Shown here one piece after another: positions 26,875-35,846 of a stretch of 64,000 nt of DNA. The notes under the pieces are model-generated. The model made no database searches. It had not been told where the DNA came from and saw nothing but the letters and a program-made list of their open reading frames with translations. Source of the DNA: Bradyrhizobium sp. ORS 278 (GTDB taxonomy: Bacteria; Pseudomonadota; Alphaproteobacteria; Rhizobiales; Xanthobacteraceae); contig NC_009445.1 in assembly GCF_000026145.1 (NCBI RefSeq), positions 2,418,001 through 2,482,000 on the forward strand, in the 5' to 3' direction. A program made the position numbers and the translations under genes. Numbering within the stretch: the stretch's first letter is position 1; the number at the start of each line of letters is the position of its first letter.

Positions 26875-26885
26875 GTCCGCCGCCG

Positions 26886-27107
26886 CTAGCCGCCCACCAG
26901 CCGGGGGATGAAGACGCATTCGTCCACACGCGGATCGAACGAGCGGATGACCTCCACGCGTCCGGGCGCGACCCGGGCCGCCGCCGTGAAGCCGCGCCCG
27001 GTGAGCTGCTGGAAGCGCCGCTCGGCTTCCGCCACCTGCGCCGCGCTGGCCGGGTCGAACGGGTAGCGGCTGTCGCCGGTTCGATCCATCACGATCTGGA
27101 CTGCCAT
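26886..27107 (-). CDS. Conserved small hypothetical protein, 73 residues
   Basis: Not recognised functionally. A 73-residue protein starting MAVQIVMDRTGDSRYPFD and ending in DECVFIPRLVGG. AGGAGG six bases before the ATG at 27107 is one of the best ribosome binding sites in the window, which supports expression. It is the first gene of a two-gene operon with the 134-residue protein that follows. The DRTGD..FD start, an A.RRFQQLTG helix and a FIPRLVGG end recur, from memory, in small proteins of other soil bacteria. Confidence 0.65.
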   Translation of the reverse strand: MAVQIVMDRTGDSRYPFDPASAAQVAEAERRFQQLTGRGFTAAARVAPGRVEVIRSFDPRVDECVFIPRLVGG

Positions 27108-27747
27108 GACGAGCCTCCTGAGGGGGAATGAGTCCCCGCGTGGTCTGTGACCGCAACAGGCGCGGCCCGAAAGGGTTCCTGTCGCGGTCGCGTTGATCGG
27201 GGGGGCCGCGCTCGTCGGGCGGCTCAGGCTGAAGCGGCGCCTGCTGTCACCCGTGTGTCTCGCGTCGAGATGCCGCGTCACTCTGTCGAGGACCTCAACG
27301 CTTCGCCTTGCTTTCGTCACGCGACAGCTCGCACGTGCCGGCGGCCTTCAGAATGTCGCCCCGTTGCGACCATCGCGACGCACATTCGCTGTGGAGACGA
27401 GCGAGCGGGAAGCCACATTTCGTGCGCCACCTTAAAGAAATTCCAGCGGCGCTGCTGCCGAATTTATTTGCTCGGCGGGCACCGGTCAGCATGATGCCGG
27501 CTCTCGATTGTCTCGAGGGTGAGCGTTCTTGTCCGGCTTGTTAGCCGTCTTCGATCCGGAGCAAATAACCATCGTGACGCAGCCGCCGGCGCGGTGCTCA
27601 GCCTGATCATGTCTGAATTGGTCGGACTTCAACGGCGCGGCGCGCGCGGACGACCTGAAAATTCGGACGTCGCGATGTCAACGACGAGCGCAACGGTCGG
27701 GCGAGGGCGCCTCGGCGCGATGGTGAACCAGGGTGGGTCCATAGGTC
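27108..27747. other. Intergenic region without recognisable gene
   Basis: About 640 bases between the two divergent units (small minus-strand operon and PepSY gene). Frames here are arginine-rich and lack plausible starts. An AT-richer patch at about 27410-27480 may hold promoters. No convincing Fur, Irr or RirA site was found ahead of the iron-uptake gene that follows. Confidence 0.5.
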
Positions 27748-28887
27748 ATGCGGTTGTGGGTTCAGGTGCACACGTGGACTTCGCTGATCAGCATGATGTT
27801 CATGCTGATGTTGTGTCTGACCGGGCTGCCGCTGATCTTCCATGACGAGATCAACCATCTCCTCGAAGACGACATCCCTGCGCCGGCAATGCCGGCGGAT
27901 ACGCCGGTCTTGCCGCTCGACCGCCTGATCGCCTCTGCCAGGCAACTGCAGCCGAAGCAGCATGTGCTGTTCGTCAGCCTCAAGGCGGCCGAGCCGCTTG
28001 TCGTGGTCGCGATGTCGCCGACCGCGGTCCCGATGCCGGGACAGCTGCACCGGCTCACAGTCGATGCCCGCAGCGGCGCCATCCTCGGTGACGAGGCGCC
28101 GCACCAGGACGTCATGGACATGATCCTGCGCATCCACCGCGACATGTTCGCTGGATTGCCGGGCGAGCTCTTTCTGGGCCTGATGGGACTCGTCTTCGCA
28201 GCCTCGATCGTATCCGGCGTCGTGGTCTACTGGCCGTTCATGCGACGGCTGCAGTTCGGAACGGTGCGGGATCGCTCGCGACGTCTCAAATGGCTCGACC
28301 TGCACAATCTGCTCGGCATCGTCACGGTAAGCTGGACCCTTGCGGTCGGGGTGACCGGGACGATCAACACGCTCGCCGTGCCGCTGTCGGAACTCTGGCG
28401 CGCCCAGACGATGCCGGCCCTGCTCGGGCCCCATCAGGGCAAGCCGCTCGCCGAGGCAAAATCGGTTCAAGCCGCGGTCGATGCGGTCCGCACCGCCTAT
28501 CCGGATCGCGTCGTCGCATCGGTGACGATGCCGACCGCGACGCGGTTCGGCAGTCCTCAGCACCTCATCGTCTGGACGAAGGGCACGACGCCTTTCACGG
28601 CGCGCATGTACACGCCTGTTCTGGTTGATGCCCAAGAAATTCACGACCAGGACAGCGCCAAGCTGATTGCGCCGGCCTTGGCCTGGTACCTGCGTGCGCT
28701 GCAGGTCTCGCGGCCGCTGCATTTCGGCGATTATGGCGGGCTGCCGCTGAAGATCATCTGGGCCTTGCTCGATATCATCACCATCATCGTACTCTGCAGC
28801 GGTCTTTATCTTTGGGTCGCAAAGCGCTGGGGCACCAGACGCAAGTCGTCGAGCGTTGCGGTCGCGGCGGCAGCGGTGTCGTCATGA
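27748..28887 (+). CDS. PepSY-associated transmembrane protein (iron/siderophore uptake associated)
   Basis: A 379-residue inner-membrane protein of the PepSY-TM family. The first helix (WTSLISMMFMLMLCLTGLPL) follows a short HTW motif; a periplasmic PepSY-like part (VDARSGAILGDEAP) comes next, then helices at about 145-160, 185-205 and a last one near 345-365 (IIWALLDIITIIVLCSGLYL), ending in a basic tail. An in-frame stop directly upstream of 27748 fixes this as the first possible start. Members often stand next to TonB-dependent receptors and are thought to act as reductases releasing iron from siderophores in the periplasm; the receptor gene downstream agrees with that. Confidence 0.82.
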   Translation: MRLWVQVHTWTSLISMMFMLMLCLTGLPLIFHDEINHLLEDDIPAPAMPADTPVLPLDRLIASARQLQPKQHVLFVSLKAAEPLVVVAMSPTAVPMPGQLHRLTVDARSGAILGDEAPHQDVMDMILRIHRDMFAGLPGELFLGLMGLVFAASIVSGVVVYWPFMRRLQFGTVRDRSRRLKWLDLHNLLGIVTVSWTLAVGVTGTINTLAVPLSELWRAQTMPALLGPHQGKPLAEAKSVQAAVDAVRTAYPDRVVASVTMPTATRFGSPQHLIVWTKGTTPFTARMYTPVLVDAQEIHDQDSAKLIAPALAWYLRALQVSRPLHFGDYGGLPLKIIWALLDIITIIVLCSGLYLWVAKRWGTRRKSSSVAVAAAAVSS

Positions 28888-29126
28888 GCTCACTCGCGGC
28901 GCCACCGTCGCGCTCCGCGCAACGGTCGACATGGCAAGTGTTTCGAGCGCCGCTGCTGACGGGGCTTGTCGCGGCGGCCGGACTTGCGTTCGGATTGTTT
29001 GGCGACGGTCTGTGGGACGGCCTGTGCTGGCTCGGCCTGTCCGTGCCCATTGTGCTGTCGCTGATCCACGGCATGCGCAGGACGCGCTGCGTCAGCTCCG
29101 CATCATCACTATCATCATCGTCATAG
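28884..29126 (+). CDS. Small membrane protein partnered with PepSY protein
   Basis: An 80-residue protein with two predicted membrane helices (LLTGLVAAAGLAFGLFGDG and LCWLGLSVPIVLSLIHG) and a short serine-rich tail. Its ATG overlaps the stop of the PepSY gene (ATGA), so the two are translated together. Small two-helix proteins in this position are common beside PepSY-type siderophore genes; their function is not known. Confidence 0.75.
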   Translation: MSSLAAPPSRSAQRSTWQVFRAPLLTGLVAAAGLAFGLFGDGLWDGLCWLGLSVPIVLSLIHGMRRTRCVSSASSLSSSS

Positions 29127-29660
29127 TACGTTCAGGCGGATCCGAGCGCGGGTCTGGGCAGGCGAGCCGCATGCAGTAACGCCGGTGCGATAGGCTGTCG
29201 CAGAGGCTCTTTGGATTCGCCACTGCTCGGTCCGTCATTGACGACGCAGCAGGCGCGGACTTTTGGCCGTAGCGAAATATCTAGATACACAAATCGATGG
29301 ATAGTCACGAGCCGGCGGTCGATCCCAAGCGAATTTATAGCGGGATTTTGGACTTTCATAGCCGGCCTCATGCGAACTCATCGTCATGCGCCTCACGCGT
29401 GCCGCGTGATCGGGACACCAAGCCTTGAGGCGACAGCTGACGGCTACTCGAGATGATGGAAGCGTGCGCTTCTTTGGAGGCTTTCGAAGAATCCGTTGCA
29501 TGCCAATTCCTGCTGGAACGACAAACTCTTGAATCATCCGTCGCGACAGAATTGCTGCTTGTTAGATGACTTCTACGTGCAAGGACGCCATCCCCGAATA
29601 CCTGTGTGTTAGGAGCGCCGACGAACCAGGTTTGGAACTTGGAATGATCGGGGTATTGGA
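29127..29660. other. Intergenic region upstream of the siderophore receptor
   Basis: About 530 bases with no recognisable gene. It is more AT-rich than the surroundings around 29265-29350, which may be the promoter zone of the receptor. No sigma factor/anti-sigma pair of FecI/FecR type is present, and no clear iron-regulator box was recognised. Confidence 0.5.
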
Positions 29661-31970
29661 ATGATTGTTTGCGTGAAGGATAGAGGCGTCGGGTCGTTGG
29701 GGCTCGTGAGCGCGTTGGCGCTGACGTTGAGCATCGGAGGTTTTCAGCCGGCCTTCGCTCAGATGAAGCTTCCCGACGTGACTGTCGATGCCCCCAAGCC
29801 GAAGACGCGGCAGGCGACCCAGAGGAGCCAGGCAGCCTCGACGCGCAACACGCAGCGACGCGTCGCCGCGCGCAATCTGCCACCCCGCGCTCCGGTGCCC
29901 TACGTGACGCCATCGACGGGGACGATCGGCGCGCCCCCGTCGCTCTATGCCGGTGGTCAGGTCGCGAGCGGGGGCGGGCTTGGACTGCTCGGCAATCGCG
30001 GGGTGATGGATACGCCCTTCAACCAGACGAGCTTCACCGCACAGCTGATCCAGAACCAGCAGGCTCGCACCATCCGCGACGTGCTGATCAACGATCCGTC
30101 GGTGCGGGCGGTGCAGGCCGCGGGGGGCGGAGCCGATGGGCTGTTCATCCGCGGCTTCTACTATGACAGCGGCGACTATGGCCTGAACGGCCTCGCCGGA
30201 ATCGCGCCATATTACTCGACCGGCGCCAACTTCATCGAGCGCGTCGAGCTGCTGAAGGGGCCTGCCGCGCTGCTCAACGGCATGACGATCGGCGGCACCG
30301 GCGCGTCGAGCGGCGGCGCGGTGGGGGGCAGCGTCAACCTCGTCACCAAGCACGCGCCGCTCGAGGACATTACGCAACTGACGACCACCTATGCCTCGAA
30401 ATCGCAGCTCGGCGAGCAGATCGACGTCAGCCGCCGCTATGGCGAGCACAAGGAATGGGGCGTACGGCTCAACAGCACCTATGCGAACGGCGACACGGCG
30501 TGGAACCGTCAGCACGACGAATTCGGCAACGCGCACCTCGCAGTCGATTACTACGGCGAGAACGTCCGGGTGGACGCCGATGTCGGGTATCAGGCCGACA
30601 AGCTGAACCCGCCGTTGCGCTTCCTCGGTGTCGGCCCCTCGGTCACCAGCATTCCGTCGCCGCCGTCGGCTGGCACCAATTTCCAGGTGCCATGGGCGTA
30701 TTATGCGCCGACGGATTTCTTCTCGACTGTGAAAGGCGAGGTCGATCTCAACGACCGCATCACCGCCTATGCCGGCTTCGGCTATCACGACAGCAACATC
30801 AACTACCGCTATCCCTCGCCGACCCTCGCGACCAATGCCGGCCTGCTGTCGGGCACGCCTGGATCCGCGAGCGAAACCTACAAGACCTTCGCGGGCGAGG
30901 CCGGCCTGCGGATGACCGCCGACACCGGTCCGATCAACCACGCCATCAACGTCGGCTACTCCATCACCGACCGCACCTATACCCAGCTGCTGGTTGTCGG
31001 CAAGAGCGCGACCTGGAGCCTCTACACCGAGCCTACCAGTGTCGCGCTGCCGGGCTTTGCGACGCTTCAGGGCAATCAGACGGTCGGCGCGAATCTCTGG
31101 AGCATCGGAATCTCCGACACCATGTCGCTCCTGAACAAGCGGATCCAGCTGACCGTCGGTGTCCGCCGGCAGACCGCCGGCACGGAGGTGACGAATGATC
31201 TCGCGCCGGCGGCGAGCCGGCCGTTCGAGGATCAGTCGGTCTGGACCCCGGCCTATGCGCTCGTCGTCAAGCCGGTCGAGCGCGTCTCGCTCTATGCCAA
31301 CTATATCGAAGGCCTGCAGACCCCTGCGGTCGTTGCAACGGGCTACACCAACAGCGGCCAGGTGTTTCCGCTCGGCCAGACCAAGCAGGCCGAGACCGGC
31401 ATCAAGGTCGATTTCGGCCGTATCACGACCACGCTCAGCGCGTTCGACATCTCGCGCCCGAGCGTCATCACGACGGCGAGCTCGAGTGGAGCGCTGACGC
31501 AGGTCATGAACGGGCTTCAGCGCAATACCGGCGCCGAGTTCAACGTCTTCGGCGAGGTCACCCCGGCGTTCCGCCTGCTGGGCGGCATGGCCTACATTCA
31601 CGGCGCGCAGGAGCAGACCGCAAGCGCGACCACCGACGGTAAGCGCGCGATCGGCGTGCCTGAGCTGACCGTGAATCTCGGTGCCGAATGGGATACGCCG
31701 TTCGTCCGGGATCTGACGCTCACAGGGCGTGTCGTCTACACCGGGGCGCAATACGTCAACGCCACGAATACGCTGTCTTTGCCGGATTGGACGCGGATCG
31801 ATCTGGGCGCGCGCTACACGTTCAAATCACCTTGGAACGGCAAGCCGATCGTGGTGCGCGGCAGCGTCGAGAACGTCTTCAACACGGCGTATTGGGCGTC
31901 GGCCTATAGCGGCGTGATCACGCTGGGTGCGCCGCGCACCTATCTCGTCTCGACCACCTTCAATTTCTGA
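29661..31970 (+). CDS. TonB-dependent siderophore receptor (FhuE/FoxA type)
   Basis: A 769-residue outer-membrane receptor. A signal peptide (LVSALALTLSIGG, cleavage probably after PAFA) precedes a TonB-box-like LPDVTVDAP. The plug domain (about 100-240) has TIRDVLINDPSVR, FIRGFYYD and ERVELLKGPAALLNG, and the beta barrel ends with ...YLVSTTFNF, an aromatic terminal residue as required for outer-membrane insertion. Together with the PepSY pair upstream it forms an iron-siderophore uptake unit. The ligand is unknown; the plug resembles hydroxamate-siderophore receptors. No siderophore biosynthesis or ABC genes follow. Confidence 0.92.
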   Translation: MIVCVKDRGVGSLGLVSALALTLSIGGFQPAFAQMKLPDVTVDAPKPKTRQATQRSQAASTRNTQRRVAARNLPPRAPVPYVTPSTGTIGAPPSLYAGGQVASGGGLGLLGNRGVMDTPFNQTSFTAQLIQNQQARTIRDVLINDPSVRAVQAAGGGADGLFIRGFYYDSGDYGLNGLAGIAPYYSTGANFIERVELLKGPAALLNGMTIGGTGASSGGAVGGSVNLVTKHAPLEDITQLTTTYASKSQLGEQIDVSRRYGEHKEWGVRLNSTYANGDTAWNRQHDEFGNAHLAVDYYGENVRVDADVGYQADKLNPPLRFLGVGPSVTSIPSPPSAGTNFQVPWAYYAPTDFFSTVKGEVDLNDRITAYAGFGYHDSNINYRYPSPTLATNAGLLSGTPGSASETYKTFAGEAGLRMTADTGPINHAINVGYSITDRTYTQLLVVGKSATWSLYTEPTSVALPGFATLQGNQTVGANLWSIGISDTMSLLNKRIQLTVGVRRQTAGTEVTNDLAPAASRPFEDQSVWTPAYALVVKPVERVSLYANYIEGLQTPAVVATGYTNSGQVFPLGQTKQAETGIKVDFGRITTTLSAFDISRPSVITTASSSGALTQVMNGLQRNTGAEFNVFGEVTPAFRLLGGMAYIHGAQEQTASATTDGKRAIGVPELTVNLGAEWDTPFVRDLTLTGRVVYTGAQYVNATNTLSLPDWTRIDLGARYTFKSPWNGKPIVVRGSVENVFNTAYWASAYSGVITLGAPRTYLVSTTFNF

Positions 31971-32077
31971 CGGCGGGAGCCGGTGCATTGCGGGCCGGAT
32001 CAGCGGCGTGCACGGTCGGTTTTGCAAGGCCGGCACGTCGACGGCCCGCAAGGCACGGCTGATTGCGGGAATGGGAC

Positions 32078-32419
32078 ATGGCTGAGCCGCATCTGCCCGA
32101 GCGGATCGTGACTTTATTGATATCCAGTGACTACGCGCGGCTGGTGGGAAGAACGCTGTCCGAGCAGCTCGATTATCTCGTCGACATAGCGTCGCTGCAT
32201 ACGCGCGACGAGTTGTTGCGGCGCCTGGGGCGCGACCGTCTTCTGCTGCGGCAAGTCGACAAGTGGCTCGGCTCTCACGGCCGGCGTCTGCGCCGTCCGG
32301 CCGAGAGCATCGACAGCACCATGTGCGGCTTGGAATTCCGCAAGCGGCGGATTCGGCGATCGCGGTTCGGCGCGCGCCGGCGCCGGCCAGCCAAGCCCGC
32401 GCCCGCGGACCCCGGCTGA
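32078..32419 (+). CDS. Hypothetical protein, 113 residues
   Basis: Not recognised. The first 75 residues look like a real folded helical protein (LPERIVTLLISSDYARLVG, LSEQLDYLVDIASLHTRDEL); the last 30 are an arginine-rich tail (RKRRIRRSRFGARRRR), which could bind nucleic acid. The ATG at 32078 is preceded by GCGGGAATGGGA; a TTG at 32063 is an alternative. A strong hairpin 26 bases after the stop may end its transcript. Confidence 0.5.
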   Translation: MAEPHLPERIVTLLISSDYARLVGRTLSEQLDYLVDIASLHTRDELLRRLGRDRLLLRQVDKWLGSHGRRLRRPAESIDSTMCGLEFRKRRIRRSRFGARRRRPAKPAPADPG

Positions 32420-32444
32420 CGCCTTCCGATCGTCGCGGCCAGAC

Positions 32445-32470
32445 GGGCCGTCCGGTTTTCCGGACGGCCC
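32445..32470 (+). terminator. Perfect 11-bp hairpin with TTTT loop
   Basis: GGGCCGTCCGG (32445-32455), loop TTTT, then its exact complement (32460-32470). It lies just after the 113-residue gene and before the dctA promoter. There is no T-run behind the stem, so it may be a transcription barrier or a regulatory dyad and not a classical intrinsic terminator. Confidence 0.5.
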
Positions 32471-32482
32471 CTTCCGTCCGTT

Positions 32483-32496
32483 TCCGAAACTTCGGA
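32483..32496. promoter_or_regulatory. Dyad upstream of dctA promoter, candidate DctD site
   Basis: TCCGAA-AC-TTCGGA is a perfect 6-bp inverted repeat about 110 bases upstream of the sigma-54 promoter, the usual distance for an enhancer-binding activator. DctD, encoded 5 kb downstream, is the obvious candidate to bind it. No direct consensus comparison was possible. Confidence 0.35.
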
Positions 32497-32592
32497 CAAG
32501 GCCTGCGCCGATCCCCGTCTGCAGCACGGGCATCGTCGAGAAAACCTAGCGAATTGAAGGCGGTGCGTCCGCGTCCGCGCGTGCGGGTCCCC

Positions 32593-32607
32593 TGGCACGA
32601 TTGCTGC
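32593..32607 (+). promoter_or_regulatory. Sigma-54 (RpoN) promoter for dctA
   Basis: TGGCACGATTGCTGC matches the -24/-12 consensus TGGCACG-N4-TTGC, with GG at 32594-32595 and GC at 32606-32607 exactly 12 bases apart; one mismatch (C for T) in the -12 box. Transcription would start near 32619, leaving a leader of roughly 220 bases before dctA. dctA genes of rhizobia are known to be transcribed by RpoN with DctD, so this fits the downstream dctBD pair. Confidence 0.75.
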
Positions 32608-32842
32608 TTAGCGTGCCGCCAAACGAGCGCCAGCTCCAGAACAACGACGCGAGGGAACGTCCGGATGCCAATCCACAGCCATCCTTGACCTCTGAGCGGG
32701 CCCTTGCGGCGGCGCCGCGTCGCGCGCGCCTGACACGGACCGCGCGCTCGTGGACGTGTGACTTCGGCCCGGCTTGCAGGGAGAAGCGGACGTCACCGGC
32801 GAGACGAGATTGAGACGCTTGAGACCAGGGAGATCGAATTCA

Positions 32843-34162
32843 ATGTCTGCAACCACACCAGCAGCCGCGGCCCCGAAGAAGCCGTTCTACCGCGTCCTCT
32901 ATATCCAGGTTCTGGTCGCGATCGTGCTCGGCGTGATCGTCGGCTGGCTATGGCCCGAGATCGGCAAGAACGACTGGATCAAGGCGCTCGGCGACGGCTT
33001 CGTCAAGCTGATCAAGATGGTGATCGCGCCGGTCATTTTCTGTACCGTCGTCTCGGGCATCGCCCATGTCTCCGAGGTGAAGAAGGTCGGCCGAGTCGCC
33101 ATCAAGGCGCTGATCTATTTCGAGATCGTCTCGACCTTCGCGCTTGCGCTCGGGCTGATCGTCGCGAATGTCATTCAGCCCGGTGCCGGCTTCCAGGGCC
33201 AGACCAACGCCGCCGCGGTTGCCAACTACGCCAAGCAGGCGAGCGAGATGAAGTCGGTCGACTTCGTGCTCCACATCATTCCGGACACTGTGGTCGGCGC
33301 GTTTGCGCAAGGCGAGATACTGCAGGTGCTGCTGTTCTCGATCCTTTTCGGCATCGCGCTGATGAGCCTCGGCGAGCGCGGCCACACCATGCGCGCCTTC
33401 GTCGACGACGCGGCGCATGCGATCTTCGGCGTCATCGCCATCGTCGTGAAGGCCGCCCCGATCGGCGCGTTCGGCGCGATGGCTTTCACCATCGGCCGCT
33501 ATGGCCCGCAGGCGCTCGGCAACCTCGCCGGCCTGATCGCGACCTTCTATCTCACCGCGCTGGCCTTCGTCATCATCGTGCTCGGCATCATCGCCCGCAT
33601 CGCCGGCTTCTCGATCTTCAAGTTCCTGACATACATCAAGGACGAACTGTTGATCGTGCTCGGCACCTCGTCGTCGGAGAGCGCGCTGCCGCAGATGATG
33701 GAGAAGCTCGAGCGGCTCGGCTGCTCCAAGCCGGTCGTCGGCCTGGTCGTACCGACCGGCTACTCGTTCAATCTCGACGGCACCAACATCTACATGACGC
33801 TGGCGACCTTGTTCATCGCCCAGGCGATGAACGTGCACCTCTCCTTCGGCGAGCAGATCACGATCCTGCTCGTGGCCATGCTGACCTCGAAGGGCGCCTC
33901 CGGCATCACCGGCGCGGGCTTCATTACCCTGGCCGGCACGCTCGCCGCTGTGCGGCCGGAGCTCGTTCCGGGCATGGCCATCGTGCTCGGCATCGACAAG
34001 TTCATGAGCGAGTGCCGCGCGCTGACCAATCTCTGCGGCAACGGCGTCGCCTGCGTGATCGTCGCCTGGTGGGAGGGCGAGCTCGACCGCGACAAGCTGC
34101 GCGCGGCGCTCGACCGCGACATCGATCCGTCGGATGTCGAGGTCGCCGTCACGACCGGCTGA
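32843..34162 (+). CDS. dctA: C4-dicarboxylate:cation symporter DctA
   Basis: A 439-residue secondary transporter of the DAACS family, importing succinate, fumarate and malate with protons or sodium. Landmarks: the first helix [29 protein letters not shown], the serine-rich re-entrant loop [17 protein letters not shown], the [13 protein letters not shown] motif and [12 protein letters not shown]. It follows a sigma-54 promoter and is separated from its regulatory genes dctBD by a type II NADH dehydrogenase gene. In rhizobia DctA feeds bacteroids during nitrogen fixation. Confidence 0.95.
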   Translation: MSATTPAAAAPKKPFYRVLYIQVLVAIVLGVIVGWLWPEIGKNDWIKALGDGFVKLIKMVIAPVIFCTVVSGIAHVSEVKKVGRVAIKALIYFEIVSTFALALGLIVANVIQPGAGFQGQTNAAAVANYAKQASEMKSVDFVLHIIPDTVVGAFAQGEILQVLLFSILFGIALMSLGERGHTMRAFVDDAAHAIFGVIAIVVKAAPIGAFGAMAFTIGRYGPQALGNLAGLIATFYLTALAFVIIVLGIIARIAGFSIFKFLTYIKDELLIVLGTSSSESALPQMMEKLERLGCSKPVVGLVVPTGYSFNLDGTNIYMTLATLFIAQAMNVHLSFGEQITILLVAMLTSKGASGITGAGFITLAGTLAAVRPELVPGMAIVLGIDKFMSECRALTNLCGNGVACVIVAWWEGELDRDKLRAALDRDIDPSDVEVAVTTG

Positions 34163-34357
34163 AGCCGACGCCGCTCGCGCGCGGCGACGCCAGGCGGCGC
34201 GTCGCCAGCTCGCGGCGATCCCGAGCTGAACCGGCGGACGCGCCGGCGAGGCCCAATCGTGATGCGGTCAACATCAAATGATCTGCTAAGGTATCGCGGA
34301 CGTGGCGCTGACGGCGTGATAGCGCCGGCGCCGCGGTCGCCCTTGGGGAGGTTGGTG

Positions 34358-35680
34358 ATGGCCGTTGCGCAGTCAGGAGTCCCTCGCGTCGTGATCGTCG
34401 GCGGGGGCGCCGGCGGATTGGAGCTGGCGACGCGGCTCGGCGACAAATATGGCCGCAAGGGCAAGCTCGACGTCACCCTGGTCGAGCGCAACCGCACGCA
34501 TGTGTGGAAGCCGAAGCTGCATGAGATCGCCGCCGGCAGCATGGACATCTCGGCGCACGAGGTCGACTATCTGGCGCAGGCCTATTGGCACGGCTTCCAC
34601 TATCGTATCGGCGACATGATCGGGCTGGATCGCGACAAGCGCGAGGTGCTGGTCGCGCCCTATCTCGACGCCGAGGGGCGCGAGGTGACGCCGCAGCGCA
34701 CCATTCCCTATGATGTGCTGGTCATCTCCATCGGCAGCCAGAACAATGATTTCGGCACGCCGGGAGTCGTCGACCACGCGATCAAGCTGGAGTCGCAGCG
34801 CGACGCCCGGCGCTTCCACGAGCGTATGATCAATGCCTGCATCCGCGCTCACTCGCAATCGACGCCGATCGCGCTGCATCAGCTGAAGGTCGCGATCATC
34901 GGCGCCGGCGCCACCGGGGTCGAGCTGGCGGCGGAGCTGCATCGCACGACGCGCGAGGTCGTGGCCTATGGGCTCGACCAGGTCGACGCCGAGAAGGACA
35001 TCAAGATCACGCTGATCGAGGCCGCGCCCCGGGTGCTGCCGGCACTGCCCGAGCGGGTGTCGAGCGAGACCGGCAAGCTCCTGGAAAGGCTCGGCGTCGA
35101 GGTGCTGGTCGGCGCCAAGGTCGCTCAGGTCGCAGCCGATCACGTCAGCCTCGCCGATGGCCGCGTCATCCCGGCCGAACTGATCGTCTGGGCCGCCGGC
35201 GTCAAGGCGCCGGACTTCCTCAAGGACATCGCGGGGCTGGAGACCAACCGCATCAATCAGCTCGTGGTGAAGCAGACGCTGCAGACCACGCGCGACGAGC
35301 GCATCTTCGCGATAGGCGACTGCTCGGCCTGCGCGTGGGGCGAGCGCGGCAACGTGCCGCCGCGGGCGCAGGCGGCGCACCAGCAGGCGTCGCATCTCTA
35401 CAAGCAGATCCCGCGCTTCATCCGGGGCGAGGCGCTCAGCGACTACCGCTACCACGATTTCGGCTCGCTGGTCTCGCTCGGCGAGTTCTCGACCGTCGGC
35501 TCGATGATGGGCGCGCTGGTCGGCGGCAACCTGGTGTTCGAGGGGCTGTTCGCGCGCATGATGTATCTGGCGCTGTACAAGATGCACGAATACGCGCTGC
35601 ATGGCCTCGCCAAGGTCACGCTGGACACGCTGGCGCGCCTGATCACCCGCCGCACCGAGCCGCATGTGAAGCTGCATTGA
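34358..35680 (+). CDS. ndh: Type II NADH dehydrogenase (NDH-2)
   Basis: A 440-residue membrane-associated flavoprotein that passes electrons from NADH to quinone without pumping protons. Two dinucleotide folds are visible: FAD motif VIVGGGAGGLELA near residue 11 and NADH motif VAIIGAGATGVELAAELH near 180; the FAIGDCSAC stretch completes the FAD site, and the C-terminus has the amphipathic membrane-binding helices (MMYLALYKMHEYALHG). The ATG at 34358 has GGGGAGG seven bases upstream; longer reading from 34259 is less likely. It sits between dctA and dctB in the same orientation. Confidence 0.9.
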   Translation: MAVAQSGVPRVVIVGGGAGGLELATRLGDKYGRKGKLDVTLVERNRTHVWKPKLHEIAAGSMDISAHEVDYLAQAYWHGFHYRIGDMIGLDRDKREVLVAPYLDAEGREVTPQRTIPYDVLVISIGSQNNDFGTPGVVDHAIKLESQRDARRFHERMINACIRAHSQSTPIALHQLKVAIIGAGATGVELAAELHRTTREVVAYGLDQVDAEKDIKITLIEAAPRVLPALPERVSSETGKLLERLGVEVLVGAKVAQVAADHVSLADGRVIPAELIVWAAGVKAPDFLKDIAGLETNRINQLVVKQTLQTTRDERIFAIGDCSACAWGERGNVPPRAQAAHQQASHLYKQIPRFIRGEALSDYRYHDFGSLVSLGEFSTVGSMMGALVGGNLVFEGLFARMMYLALYKMHEYALHGLAKVTLDTLARLITRRTEPHVKLH

Positions 35681-35846
35681 TCAATGCCCATGGTACCGCT
35701 CCGCGCAGCTGGAGGTTGAACTCTGCATAGCGGTACCGGCGGGGATTTTGCGGTCGCAAATTCTTTTGTAAGACCTTAGGCTTAGGGTGGACCTGCGGGC
35801 GCGATGGGCGCGGCCCGCTACGCCCCGGATTGACCTGGCACAGGCG

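Noticed and set aside
27410..27440. An Irr-type iron box (TTAAAGAAATTCC) before the PepSY gene
   Set aside because: Only partial match to the inverted TTTAGAA/TTCTAAA pattern and more than 300 bases from the start.
29562..31751. A 729-codon minus-strand frame opposite the siderophore receptor
   Set aside because: The plus strand has signal peptide, plug and terminal aromatic residue of a TonB receptor; the minus frame has no recognisable features.
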